Below are positions 16,101 to 23,639 of a stretch of DNA of 64,000 nucleotides, one piece after another (the stretch's first letter is position 1; each line of letters begins with the position of its first letter). Under the pieces are notes generated by a model. The model was given only the letters and a program-made list of their open reading frames with translations, had not been told where the DNA came from and made no database searches. This DNA is from Subdoligranulum variabile (GTDB lineage Bacteria > Bacillota > Clostridia > Oscillospirales > Ruminococcaceae), in contig QAKI01000012.1 in assembly GCA_003343905.1 (NCBI GenBank), positions 1 to 64,000 on the forward strand. Direction: 5' to 3'. The position numbers and the translations under genes are program-made.

Positions 16101-17351
16101 TCAGTAAACCGGCTGGTGGGTCAGGTAAGCCGCTGTATAAGCCACACCGGCTGCCAGCAGCGCGGCAACGGTCACAGCAGTCAACACACGCCGCCCGCGC
16201 AGCAGGGCGGCCAGCGCGGCGGGCAGGCAGAACAGTCCCACCGCATACCGCGGCGCGCTGAGCAGCCAGGTCGCCCCCATCGTCACCAGCAGATAGGCCA
16301 GTCCATACCCCAGCCAATGGGGCGGCAGCGTGCGGGCCGCCACCGCCAGCAGCCCAAAAGCCAGCAGAATACAGATCACCGCGGTAAGGCAGATCCACAA
16401 CGCCGCCGGGTGATTGCCCTGCCACCATTCCGCCATATAGTGCAGGTGGTAGCGGATCGTATCGGTAAACAGGCCCAGTTTCTGCCCCCAGTGTTCCCAC
16501 TGATAAACGCTGTACTGGTCCCACCGGCCGTAAACCGCCTGATTCAGCGCAAAATAAAGCCCCAGCCCCGCCGCCGGGGCCAGCATGGCGGGCAAAGCGG
16601 CGAGGGGCGGCAGCCGCCGGCACGCCCGCGCCTGCTGCAACAGGTACAGGAACGCCAGCCCGGCCAGCAGCCCGCCGGGGGCCCGCGCCAATCCGGCCAG
16701 CAACCCCAGCAGAGTGGTCCAGCCCCAGCGCCGGGTCTGCAAACACCAGACATACCAGACCGTCAGCGCCAGAAACAGGCTTTCCGTCATCGGGGCAAAG
16801 AAAAACACCGACGCCGGGCTGACGACCAGCAAAACCAGCGCCAGCCATGCCGTGCGCCGGTCATACTGGCGGCAGACCAGCGTGAACAGGCCGCACCCCG
16901 CCGCACAGAACAGCGGCAACTGCACCACCAGCGCCAAAACACGGTAATCGAACCAGCCAAATATATTGAGCAGCCGCAGCAGCCACGGGAACAGCGGAAA
17001 GAATACGATCATCAAATACTGTTCGTGGAAAGCCTCGCCGCTGCCGTAACCATACTGTGCCAGGTCCAGATAATGCCGCGCGTCGGTATTGCCGTAGAAC
17101 TGCGCTTCCAACGCCTACCCCAGGGACGCATAACTGCCCTGGTTCATGCACCAGACCACAAAGACGCCCTGCACAGCGATCCCCACCAGCAGGCAGGCCA
17201 GCGCCACTTTCCAAAGCCCCTCCGGCAGGGCGCGTTCCATCCGCGTCGGGGCTGCCGCCGGGGACAGTGTGCGCACCGCGCACTGCCATGCCCCCCATAG
17301 AAAACAGGCCGCCGCGATCAGCGGCAGCACGATACGGGCCGCTTCCAGCAT
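16101..17351 (-). pseudogene. PIG-V/mannosyltransferase-like membrane protein interrupted by an in-frame TAG
   Basis: Two open stretches lie in the same frame, separated only by TAG at 17115-17117: a 78-residue N-terminal part (one or two membrane segments, good start with AAAGGTGG) and a C-terminal part of more than 330 residues with about eight membrane segments. Directly after the stop come TDARHYLDLAQYGYG and VFFPLFPWLL, the catalytic-loop and FFPL blocks of the PIG-V-like mannosyltransferase family. One C-to-T change in a CAG codon would explain the interruption. The downstream part could be re-initiated at a TTG (17111), but it would lack the first helix. Confidence 0.8.
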
Positions 17352-17428
17352 GGGATCACCACCTTTCCCCTCTATAACAGGAAAGCCCCTTGCAGGAGCG
17401 CAAAGGGCTTTCTGTTTGACTATTCTGT

Positions 17429-17860
17429 TTACTCCGTTTTCCCGTCGTTGTCGTCCGGGGTGTCCTCGGTGCTTTCCAGCTCGATGTCAAAGGCCGCGCC
17501 GCAGTTAGGGCAGACGAGTTCCTGGCTCTGGTCCAGCAGCGTCTCCTCGTCCACGGTGGACACCGCGCCGCAGTTGGGGCAGGTCACTTCGTACAGGTCC
17601 TCGCCCTCGTCGTCGCTGTCCTCATCCTCCTCGTCGCCGTACAGGTCGGCCACCAGATCGTCCAGATCCTGGTCGAGGGTCTCCAGCTCGTCATACGCCT
17701 GATCCAGAGCGTTGTCATGCTCGGTCACGGTGGCCGCCATCTCTTCCAGCAGGTCCATCATGGCCGCAATGACCTTGCCGTTCTTGGAAGCAGGGTCAAA
17801 TTCCATACCAGTCATCAGGCCGCGGATATAGGCGGCCTTTGCATTCAGATCCATCGCCAT
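17429..17860 (-). CDS. CD1247-type acidic zinc-ribbon protein
   Basis: A 143-residue cytoplasmic protein. The N-terminal 60 residues (AKAAYIRGLMTGMEFD onward) form the helical region seen in clostridial CD1247-like proteins, followed by a strongly acidic linker (DLYGDEEDEDSDDEGED) and a zinc ribbon with two CPNCG knuckles about 27 residues apart. Function is unknown. It lies 72 bases behind efp, beyond efp's terminator, with a GGAGGAGAA ribosome site. Its placement next to a translation factor is frequent in this group, as far as I recall. Confidence 0.85.
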   Translation of the reverse strand: MAMDLNAKAAYIRGLMTGMEFDPASKNGKVIAAMMDLLEEMAATVTEHDNALDQAYDELETLDQDLDDLVADLYGDEEDEDSDDEGEDLYEVTCPNCGAVSTVDEETLLDQSQELVCPNCGAAFDIELESTEDTPDDNDGKTE

Positions 17861-17888
17861 AGGGATTCTCCTCCGTTTGCTCGTATCG

Positions 17889-17927
17889 TAAAAAGGGCCG
17901 GGCGCGGCGGTATGCCATGCCCGGCCA
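17889..17927 (-). terminator. efp terminator
   Basis: Stem GGCCGGGC/GCCCGGCC with a loop of about 15 bases, followed on the minus strand by CTTTTTAC. Confidence 0.75.
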
Positions 17928-17932
17928 GTAGA

Positions 17933-18493
17933 TCAGTTGACGCGCTCCATGTACTCGCCGGTGCGGGTATCAATGCGGACCTTGTCGCCCTCGTTGATGA
18001 ACAGCGGCACGCGGATCTCGGCGCCGGTCTCGACGGTGGCGGGCTTCAGGGTGTTGGTCGCGGTGTTGCCCTTGATGCCCGGCTCGGTGGCGGTGATCTC
18101 CAGCTCAACGAAGTTGGGGATCTCGACGCTGAAGACCTTGCCCTTGTAGCTCAGCAGCTTGCAGGTGTCGTTCTCCTTGCAGAACTTGAAGTTCTCGGGC
18201 ACGTCGGCAGAGCTGACGGGGATATCGTCATAGGTCTCCACGTCCATGAAGTGGTACAGGCCGCCGTCCTCGTAGGAGTAGGTCACTTCCTTGCGCTCGA
18301 TGAACGCCTGGGGGAACTTGGCGGTGGGGTTATAGCTGGTTTCGACCACGGAACCGGTGATCACGTTCTTGGTCTTGGTACGCACGAAAGCAGCGCCCTT
18401 ACCGGGCTTGACGTGCTGGAACTCGACGACCTGAAGAACCTGGCCGTCCTGCTCGAAAGTAACGCCATTGCGGAATTCGCCTGCAGAAATCAT
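17933..18493 (-). CDS. efp: Elongation factor P
   Basis: Binds between the P and E sites of the ribosome and rescues translation of polyproline stretches. The 186-residue length and three beta-barrel domains fit. Domain I carries the loop VKPGKGAAFVRTKTKNV, whose lysine contacts the CCA end of P-site tRNA. The C-terminal domain shows the conserved GDKVRIDTRTGEYMER end. No modification enzyme gene is seen nearby. The start is preceded by TTGGAGG, and a promoter with perfect 17-base spacing lies upstream. Confidence 0.97.
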   Translation of the reverse strand: MISAGEFRNGVTFEQDGQVLQVVEFQHVKPGKGAAFVRTKTKNVITGSVVETSYNPTAKFPQAFIERKEVTYSYEDGGLYHFMDVETYDDIPVSSADVPENFKFCKENDTCKLLSYKGKVFSVEIPNFVELEITATEPGIKGNTATNTLKPATVETGAEIRVPLFINEGDKVRIDTRTGEYMERVN

Positions 18494-18538
18494 ATAAAAA
18501 TGCCTCCAATAGTAGAATGGGTATTCATAGCTGCTTCT

Positions 18539-18567
18539 ATTTTACAGGATAGTACGATTTTTTTCAA
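18539..18567 (-). promoter_or_regulatory. efp promoter
   Basis: On the minus strand TTGAAA (18562-18567), a 17-base spacer and TAAAAT (18539-18544). Confidence 0.8.
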
Positions 18568-18597
18568 GAGCCTGCGGGCCCCTTTTTCCTGATTTTT

Positions 18598-19464
18598 TTA
18601 GTCTTCCAGCCCCGCATAGGCGCGGGCAAGGGTCTGGGCGTCCTCTGCCTGGGTCCCGGCGGACTCACAAATGACCGTGGGCGCAAGGCCGCGCGCCTTG
18701 AACAGCGCCAACAGCGGCTCGTGGGGCGGGCCGTACTGGGTATCGGCCAGGGTCAGGTGGCACTTTTCGCCCCCTTTGGTGTAGGCAATGCGGGAAAAGT
18801 GGGCGTGGAACCGCGCCGCGCGCTCCGGCCCCAGCACCTGCAGCCTGTCCAGCAGGGCGGCGTAGTCGGCGGCGGCGCTGTCCCCCGCATACTCGGTGCC
18901 CTGACTGCGGGCATACAGGTGGCCGAAGTCGATGCAGGGGGTGATGCGTTCATCCACGCCGCACAGGGCCAGCACTTCGTCCAGCGTGCCCAACTGGTTG
19001 ACCTTGCCCATGGTCTCCGGGCAAAGCACGCAGTCCCCAAAGCCCGCCGCGTCGCAGGCTTCCACCGTGCGGCGCATGGTGTCCAGCGCCTTTTCCAGCG
19101 CGGCTTCCCGGCTCTGCTTGCCGCAGGAACCCGAATGGAAAACCACCCTGCGCCCGCCCAGCGCCTTGACCAGCGCGCAGCTTTGCAGGATATAGTCGAT
19201 GCTTTTCAGCCGCTTTTCTTCCTCCAGGCTGGACATGCTGATGTAGTACGGCGCATGGACCGACAGCGCGATCCCCCGCGCCGCGCAGGCGGCCCCCAGC
19301 GCGGCGGCCTTGTCATGGGCCAGCCGCACGCCGCGGCCGCACTGGTACTCAAAGGCCGTCAGGCCGAAGCCCGCGGTGTAGGCGGCGATCTTTTCGGGGT
19401 CGAACGCCTTGCCGGGGTAACTGTCCGACAGGCCCGCCGTACCGAAGCGGGGCGTTTCATTCAT
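18598..19464 (-). CDS. Endonuclease IV-like TIM-barrel protein
   Basis: A 288-residue TIM barrel of the AP endonuclease 2 superfamily. The three-zinc ligands of endonuclease IV are recognisable: LSVHAPYYIS, VVFHSGSCG, LCPETMGK, CIDFGHLYA, RFHAHFSR and ICESAG. Endonuclease IV cuts the backbone 5' of abasic sites in base excision repair, so a DNA repair role is likely, although related isomerases share the fold. The start overlaps the end of the yqeG gene by 8 bases, so the two are translationally coupled. Confidence 0.85.
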   Translation of the reverse strand: MNETPRFGTAGLSDSYPGKAFDPEKIAAYTAGFGLTAFEYQCGRGVRLAHDKAAALGAACAARGIALSVHAPYYISMSSLEEEKRLKSIDYILQSCALVKALGGRRVVFHSGSCGKQSREAALEKALDTMRRTVEACDAAGFGDCVLCPETMGKVNQLGTLDEVLALCGVDERITPCIDFGHLYARSQGTEYAGDSAAADYAALLDRLQVLGPERAARFHAHFSRIAYTKGGEKCHLTLADTQYGPPHEPLLALFKARGLAPTVICESAGTQAEDAQTLARAYAGLED

Positions 19465-19966
19465 ATACGGTCCCCCCTTTGCGGAAGTAGCGATGCAGCC
19501 AGAAGGGTTCCAGCCTGCGCTTAAGCCTTACCCCGCGGCTTTTATCGTGCGGGGTGCGCGGCAGCAGGAACAGGCAGGGGATGCCGTACAGCCCGGCCGC
19601 CAGCCGGTCGGTATAGATCTGATCCCCCACCATGGCCATCTGGGATTTTTTGACCCCCAGGCGGCGGCGGGCCACCATCAGCCCCAGGGGCAGCGGCTTG
19701 CAGGCCAGCGGCACCCAGGCCAGCCCGATGCGCTCCGCAAAGGGGCGCACACGGCGGGCCGTATTGTTGGATACCACCGTCAGGCTCACCCCGGCCGCGC
19801 GCATCCGGTCCAGCCAGTCCTGCACGCTGCCGTCAAGCTGCTGGCTGCCGTCGCCGGTCAGGGTATTGTCCACATCGAGCACCAGCGCCCGGATGCCATG
19901 GCTGGCCAGGAATTCCGGCTGGATGGACTCGACGCGGCGGAAAATGTATTCCGGGGTCAGGATCAT
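19457..19966 (-). CDS. YqeG-family HAD IIIA phosphatase
   Basis: A 169-residue HAD hydrolase. Motif I is LVLDVDNTLTGDG, motif II VVSNNTA, and the last motif MVGDQIYTDRLAAG, with the C-terminal LKRRLEPFW of the YqeG/Gep4 group. In Firmicutes yqeG usually sits with translation and DNA genes; eukaryotic Gep4 dephosphorylates phosphatidylglycerophosphate, and the window also holds pgsA without an obvious pgpA, so a PGP phosphatase role is a reasonable guess. The ATG at 19966 has AAGGAGGG in front; the open frame upstream lies in the rpsU terminator. Confidence 0.85.
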   Translation of the reverse strand: MILTPEYIFRRVESIQPEFLASHGIRALVLDVDNTLTGDGSQQLDGSVQDWLDRMRAAGVSLTVVSNNTARRVRPFAERIGLAWVPLACKPLPLGLMVARRRLGVKKSQMAMVGDQIYTDRLAAGLYGIPCLFLLPRTPHDKSRGVRLKRRLEPFWLHRYFRKGGTVYE

Positions 19967-19990
19967 GGGTTTTCCCTCCTTGCGGGGATA

Positions 19991-20027
19991 CAAAAAGTGC
20001 AGGCCCACGTTTTGCGTGGGCCTGCAC
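19991..20027 (-). terminator. rpsU terminator
   Basis: A 13-bp perfect stem (19997-20009 with 20015-20027) and five-base loop, followed on the minus strand by a TTTTTG run. Confidence 0.92.
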
Positions 20028-20047
20028 AGTCGTTTCTGTAAGCGAGC

Positions 20048-20224
20048 TTACTTGAACTTGCGCTTGCGGGCAGCCTCGGACTTCTTCTTACGGCGCACAG
20101 ACGGCTTCTCATAGGCCTCACGCTTACGAACCTCGGCCAACACGCCGCTGCGGGCAGTGCTGCGCTTGAAACGGCGCAGAGCGCTCTCGAGGGATTCGCC
20201 CTCTTTGACACGGATCTCCGACAT
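20048..20224 (-). CDS. rpsU: Ribosomal protein S21
   Basis: A 58-residue basic protein, MSEIRVKEGESLESALRRF at the start, then RSGVLAEVRKREAYEKPS and an Arg/Lys-rich tail. This is the whole of bacterial S21, a small-subunit protein near the anti-Shine-Dalgarno region that helps initiation. It has its own consensus promoter and its own strong terminator. The ribosome site is AGGGGAGGGAAG, directly ahead of ATG at 20224. Confidence 0.97.
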   Translation of the reverse strand: MSEIRVKEGESLESALRRFKRSTARSGVLAEVRKREAYEKPSVRRKKKSEAARKRKFK

Positions 20225-20290
20225 CTTCTTCCCTCCCCTTGTACCTGAGACAGGAGTTTGCCGGTCAAAAACACTTAACCAGTAGAAATG

Positions 20291-20319
20291 ATTATACTAT
20301 ACCGTTCCCGCCCTGTCAA
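20291..20319 (-). promoter_or_regulatory. rpsU promoter, full consensus
   Basis: On the minus strand TTGACA (20314-20319), exactly 17 bases, then TATAAT (20291-20296): all twelve consensus bases are matched. Start of transcription near 20284 leaves a 60-base leader. Confidence 0.93.
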
Positions 20320-20389
20320 CCTTGAATCCGCCGTGCAGGGCGATTTTTTAATTTTTTAACATTTTTGCAATACCCATCCGGCGCAGCGT

Positions 20390-21130
20390 TCAGCGCAGGG
20401 CGTGCCAGCACCACAGCGCGCCGTAGATCACCGGCTGGTGCAGCATATACACAAGCAGCGTATGCCGCCCCACGAACGCCAGCGGCCGCAGCGCCCGCGG
20501 CGGCTGCCCGGCGCGGGGCCGCCACAGCCGGGCCAGGAACAGCCCGCACCAGAACAGGAACAGCCACGGCACCAGCGGGAAGTAATCGGCCGAGAAAAAG
20601 CGCGTCAGATCCGGCAGGCCCAGCCAGAACCAGTTGGGCGCGTACCAGCTTTGCGGCAGCGCGCACAGGCGCAGCCCCTCGAACCCCAGATAGCCGGACG
20701 GTACCTGGTTCAACAGCGCGAACAGCACGGCGCACACCGCCAGCCCCGCCCCCGCCGGGCACTTTTGCAGCAGCGGGCGCAGCAGGCAGGTCAGCAGCAC
20801 GGCGGCCGCGTTCAGATGCAGCACCCCGAACCAGATGGCTTCCGACGGCATGAACCCCACGGTGACGACCGTGAGCACCACCGCGCACCCCGCCACCAGC
20901 AGGCCGTTTTTGAGCGGGCGGCGGGCCAGCGTGAAACTGTAGCCAGACAGCAGGATGAAACTCCAGCAGATATACTGCTGCCACACATGGCACCCCGGGG
21001 CCGAAATATCATACCAGCCGCCGGTGTGGCCGAACACATAGACCCAGTCATACAGCGCATGGTACGCCAGCATATTCACCAGCGCCGCCCCGCGCAGCAC
21101 ATCCAGCAGCCACAGACGCTTTGCCGCCAT
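20390..21130 (-). CDS. DUF1624/heparan-acetyltransferase-like membrane protein
   Basis: A 246-residue protein with about eight membrane helices. It begins KRLWLLDVLRGAALVNMLAYHALYD: the D-x-x-RG pattern followed by the conserved His of the DUF1624 (YeiB/HGSNAT-like) acyltransferases, which pass acetyl groups across the membrane. The C-terminal FVGRHTLLVYMLHQPV fits the same family. The acceptor is unknown; glycans or small molecules are possible. It stands alone, divergent from the Cof-type HAD gene, with which it shares a -35 box. Confidence 0.85.
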   Translation of the reverse strand: MAAKRLWLLDVLRGAALVNMLAYHALYDWVYVFGHTGGWYDISAPGCHVWQQYICWSFILLSGYSFTLARRPLKNGLLVAGCAVVLTVVTVGFMPSEAIWFGVLHLNAAAVLLTCLLRPLLQKCPAGAGLAVCAVLFALLNQVPSGYLGFEGLRLCALPQSWYAPNWFWLGLPDLTRFFSADYFPLVPWLFLFWCGLFLARLWRPRAGQPPRALRPLAFVGRHTLLVYMLHQPVIYGALWCWHALR

Positions 21131-21168
21131 CCCCTCGCCCGCCTTTTTACAAAGTTTACAGTTTATTT

Positions 21169-21220
21169 ATTGTAACACACCGCGCCCCCGGTTGCAATCA
21201 CGGGCATTTTGCGGTAAAAT
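21169..21220. promoter_or_regulatory. Divergent promoters sharing one palindromic -35 box
   Basis: TTGCAA at 21192-21197 is its own reverse complement. Reading right, a 17-base spacer leads to TAAAAT (21215-21220) for the HAD gene; reading left, a 17-base spacer leads to TACAAT (plus strand ATTGTA, 21169-21174) for the DUF1624 gene. Both are well placed, and polymerase could not occupy both at the same time. Confidence 0.75.
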
Positions 21221-21254
21221 TTCTGTGATACAAAGCAAGGTGGGAATAAAAAGT

Positions 21255-22079
21255 ATGAAACAGATTCGTCTGGTCGCGTTGGATCTGGACGGGACCGTCT
21301 TTAACGACCAAAAGGAGATCACGCCGCGCACGCTTGGGGCCATCCGGGCCGCCCTGGAACAGGGGGTCACGGTGCTTCCGGCCACCGGGCGCACTGCCCG
21401 CGGCGTGCCCGAACAGTTCACCGGCATCCCCGGCGTGCGGTACGCCCTGACCTCGAACGGCGCTTCGGTGGTGGACCTGCACACGGGTGAAAAGCTGGTC
21501 CACCTGCCCTTTGACCCCGCGCTGGCCGCGCGCGTGTATGAAGCCCTGCTGCCCTGCGGCGGCACGATCAGCGTGTTCATCAACGGCGAGTGCTACATCA
21601 CGCGGGAAAATTCCGAGATGAGTCTGGCGATCGTACCGCCCAACCTGCGCAGCTACATCCGCAGCACCCGCATCGAGGTGGACGATATGCACCGCACGCT
21701 GGCGGAACACGCCCACGAGGTGGAAAAGTTCAGCATGATGTACGCCACCGTGGACGAGCGCGACGCCGCCTGGCGCACGATGGCGGCGGCCTTCCCTGAA
21801 TTGGAGATCGCGTCCAGCATCGAGCGCAACCTGGAACTGAGCGCCCCCGGCGTGACCAAGGGCCGCGGCCTGATGGCGCTGGCGCGGCACCTGGGGCTGG
21901 CCCCCGACCAGGTGATGGCCGTGGGGGATTCCGGCAACGACCTGACGATGGTGCAGATGGCCGGGCTGGGGGTCGCCATGGGCAACGCCCCCCCGGAAGT
22001 GCTGGCCGCCGCCGACGCCGTTACAGCGGACAACAACCACGACGGCGTGGCGCAGGCGATCGAGACCTATGTTCTGTAA
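21255..22079 (+). CDS. Cof-type HAD-IIB sugar phosphatase family protein
   Basis: A 274-residue HAD hydrolase with a C2b cap. Motif I LVALDLDGTVFND, motif II ATGRTARG, lysine in APGVTKGRGL and motif IV GDSGNDLTMV. Cof/YidA-type enzymes dephosphorylate sugar phosphates and other small metabolites with broad specificity. The ATG at 21255 follows AAGGTGGGAA. It lies 34 bases upstream of the first phosphofructokinase gene and is probably co-transcribed with it. Confidence 0.92.
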   Translation: MKQIRLVALDLDGTVFNDQKEITPRTLGAIRAALEQGVTVLPATGRTARGVPEQFTGIPGVRYALTSNGASVVDLHTGEKLVHLPFDPALAARVYEALLPCGGTISVFINGECYITRENSEMSLAIVPPNLRSYIRSTRIEVDDMHRTLAEHAHEVEKFSMMYATVDERDAAWRTMAAAFPELEIASSIERNLELSAPGVTKGRGLMALARHLGLAPDQVMAVGDSGNDLTMVQMAGLGVAMGNAPPEVLAAADAVTADNNHDGVAQAIETYVL

Positions 22080-22113
22080 ATCCTAAAAATAAAAAATAGA
22101 TGAGGTATATGAA

Positions 22114-23337
22114 ATGAAAAACGTATTGGTAGGGCAGTCCGGCGGTCCCACCGCTGTCATCAACTCCAGCCTGGCCGGCGTCTACGAGACCGCCAAAGCC
22201 TGCGGCGCGCCCCATGTCTACGGCATGGAGTACGGCATCCAGGGCGTACTGGAAGGCAAGATCGTGGACCTGGACACGGTCCTGCCCGACCCGATGGACA
22301 TTGAGCTGCTCAAGCGCACGCCGTCCAGCTTCCTGGGAAGCTGCCGCCACAAGCTGCCCGACCCCAGTGTGGACGACCGCCCCTACCGCAAGCTGTTCGA
22401 TCTGTTTGCGCAGTATGACATCGGCGCCGTGCTGTACATCGGCGGCAACGATTCGATGGATACCATCGCGAAGCTGTCCGCCTACGGGCAGAAACTGGGC
22501 AGCGACGTCCGCTTCATCGGCGTGCCCAAGACCATCGACAACGACCTGATGATGACCGACCACACCCCCGGCTACGGCAGCGCCGCCAAGTACATCGCCA
22601 CCATCCTGAAAGAAGTCATCTGCGACTCCAGCGTGTACGATATGCACAGCGTCACGGTGGCCGAGATCATGGGCCGCCACACCGGCTGGCTGGCCGCCGC
22701 CGCCAGCCTGGCCGCCGGGCCGGACTGCGCAGGCCCCGACCTGATCCTGCTGCCGGAGCGCGCCTTTGACGAGGAAGCGTTCCTGGCGAAGGTGGACGAA
22801 CTGGCCCGCGAGCGCCACAACCTCATCATTGCCGTCAGCGAGGGCGTCAAAAACGCCGAGGGCGTGTTCCTCTGCGATCTGGTCTCCACCGCCGGGCAGC
22901 TTGACGCCTTTGGCCACAAGGCCATCCTGAGCGGCACCAGCCGTTACCTGGCCGAACTGATCCGCGTGCGCCTGGGCTGCAAGACGCGGGCCATCGAGTT
23001 TTCCACCCTGCAGCGGTGCGCCAGCCATCTGGCCAGCCGCACCGACGTGACCGAGGCCTACCAGGTGGGCGGCGCCGCCGTCGAAGCCGCCGTGCGCGGG
23101 GAGACCGGCAAGATGTGCGCCATCACGCGCCTGAGCGACCAGCCCTACCGCGTCCGCACCGAGATGGTGGATGTTGCCAGCGTCGCCAACCTGGAAAAGA
23201 AGGTCCCCGACGAATGGATCGCCGAGGACGGCATGCACGTCAACGAGCAGTTCGCCCACTACGCCCGCCCGCTGATCCAGGCGGAACTGACGCCCATCTA
23301 CATCAACGGCGTGCCCCGCCACATTCACCTGCACTAA
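22114..23337 (+). CDS. pfp: Pyrophosphate-type 6-phosphofructokinase, copy 1
   Basis: Phosphorylates fructose 6-phosphate in glycolysis, in this subgroup with PPi as the likely donor. The 407-residue protein has GQSGGPTAVINSSLAG, YIGGNDSMDT and VPKTIDNDLMMTD. Asn in GGNDS, in place of Gly in the GGDGS of ATP enzymes, together with Lys in PKTIDND marks the PPi-using group; EIMGRHTGWLAAAA fits as well. PPi use makes the step reversible and saves ATP, common in gut clostridia. The next gene is a close paralogue. Confidence 0.92.
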   Translation: MKNVLVGQSGGPTAVINSSLAGVYETAKACGAPHVYGMEYGIQGVLEGKIVDLDTVLPDPMDIELLKRTPSSFLGSCRHKLPDPSVDDRPYRKLFDLFAQYDIGAVLYIGGNDSMDTIAKLSAYGQKLGSDVRFIGVPKTIDNDLMMTDHTPGYGSAAKYIATILKEVICDSSVYDMHSVTVAEIMGRHTGWLAAAASLAAGPDCAGPDLILLPERAFDEEAFLAKVDELARERHNLIIAVSEGVKNAEGVFLCDLVSTAGQLDAFGHKAILSGTSRYLAELIRVRLGCKTRAIEFSTLQRCASHLASRTDVTEAYQVGGAAVEAAVRGETGKMCAITRLSDQPYRVRTEMVDVASVANLEKKVPDEWIAEDGMHVNEQFAHYARPLIQAELTPIYINGVPRHIHLH

Positions 23338-23349
23338 AATACACAATTT

Positions 23350-23377
23350 TTGCGGTCTGCCCGGCAGGCCGCAATTT
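23350..23377 (+). terminator. Terminator after pfp copy 1
   Basis: Stem TTGCGGTCTGCC / GGCAGGCCGCAA (one G-U pair, tight loop) followed by ATTTTTG and, further on, CTTTTTTATC. Confidence 0.8.
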
Positions 23378-23419
23378 TTGCAATCTTTTTTATCTTTCGC
23401 CGCAGACAATGCACGAATA

Positions 23420-23487
23420 TTCCATATCATGGAACATTTGTCCCGGTTGCCAAAAGTAGCCGCCACAGGCGTTCCACGATGTGGAAC
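23420..23487 (+). promoter_or_regulatory. Two matching palindromic operators upstream of pfp copy 2
   Basis: TTCCATATCATGGAA (23420-23434) and TTCCACGATGTGGAA (23472-23486) share the pattern TTCCA-N5-TGGAA; the second extends to a 17-base palindrome with flanking G and C. Their centres are 52 bases apart, about five helical turns, so proteins bound to both would face the same side. No clear -35/-10 pair is seen nearby. The rest of the 300-base gap holds the pfp 1 terminator and, at 23580-23606, a 10-bp hairpin close to the start codon. Confidence 0.65.
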
Positions 23488-23639
23488 ACACGATTTTACA
23501 AAAAGACGTATATTTTTACGGCAACTCCTGCAATAGCCAAAAATCCGCCCACATGGTACACTGGAGGCATCCCGTGATCGCGCCGGAAGCCGCCCGCTTC
23601 CGGCGCGGCTTCCATTCCACAAAGAGCAGGAGGAACACT

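Noticed and set aside
17115..17117. TAG as a pyrrolysine codon in the mannosyltransferase-like gene
   Set aside because: No pyl genes or related context are seen; a simple nonsense change explains it better.
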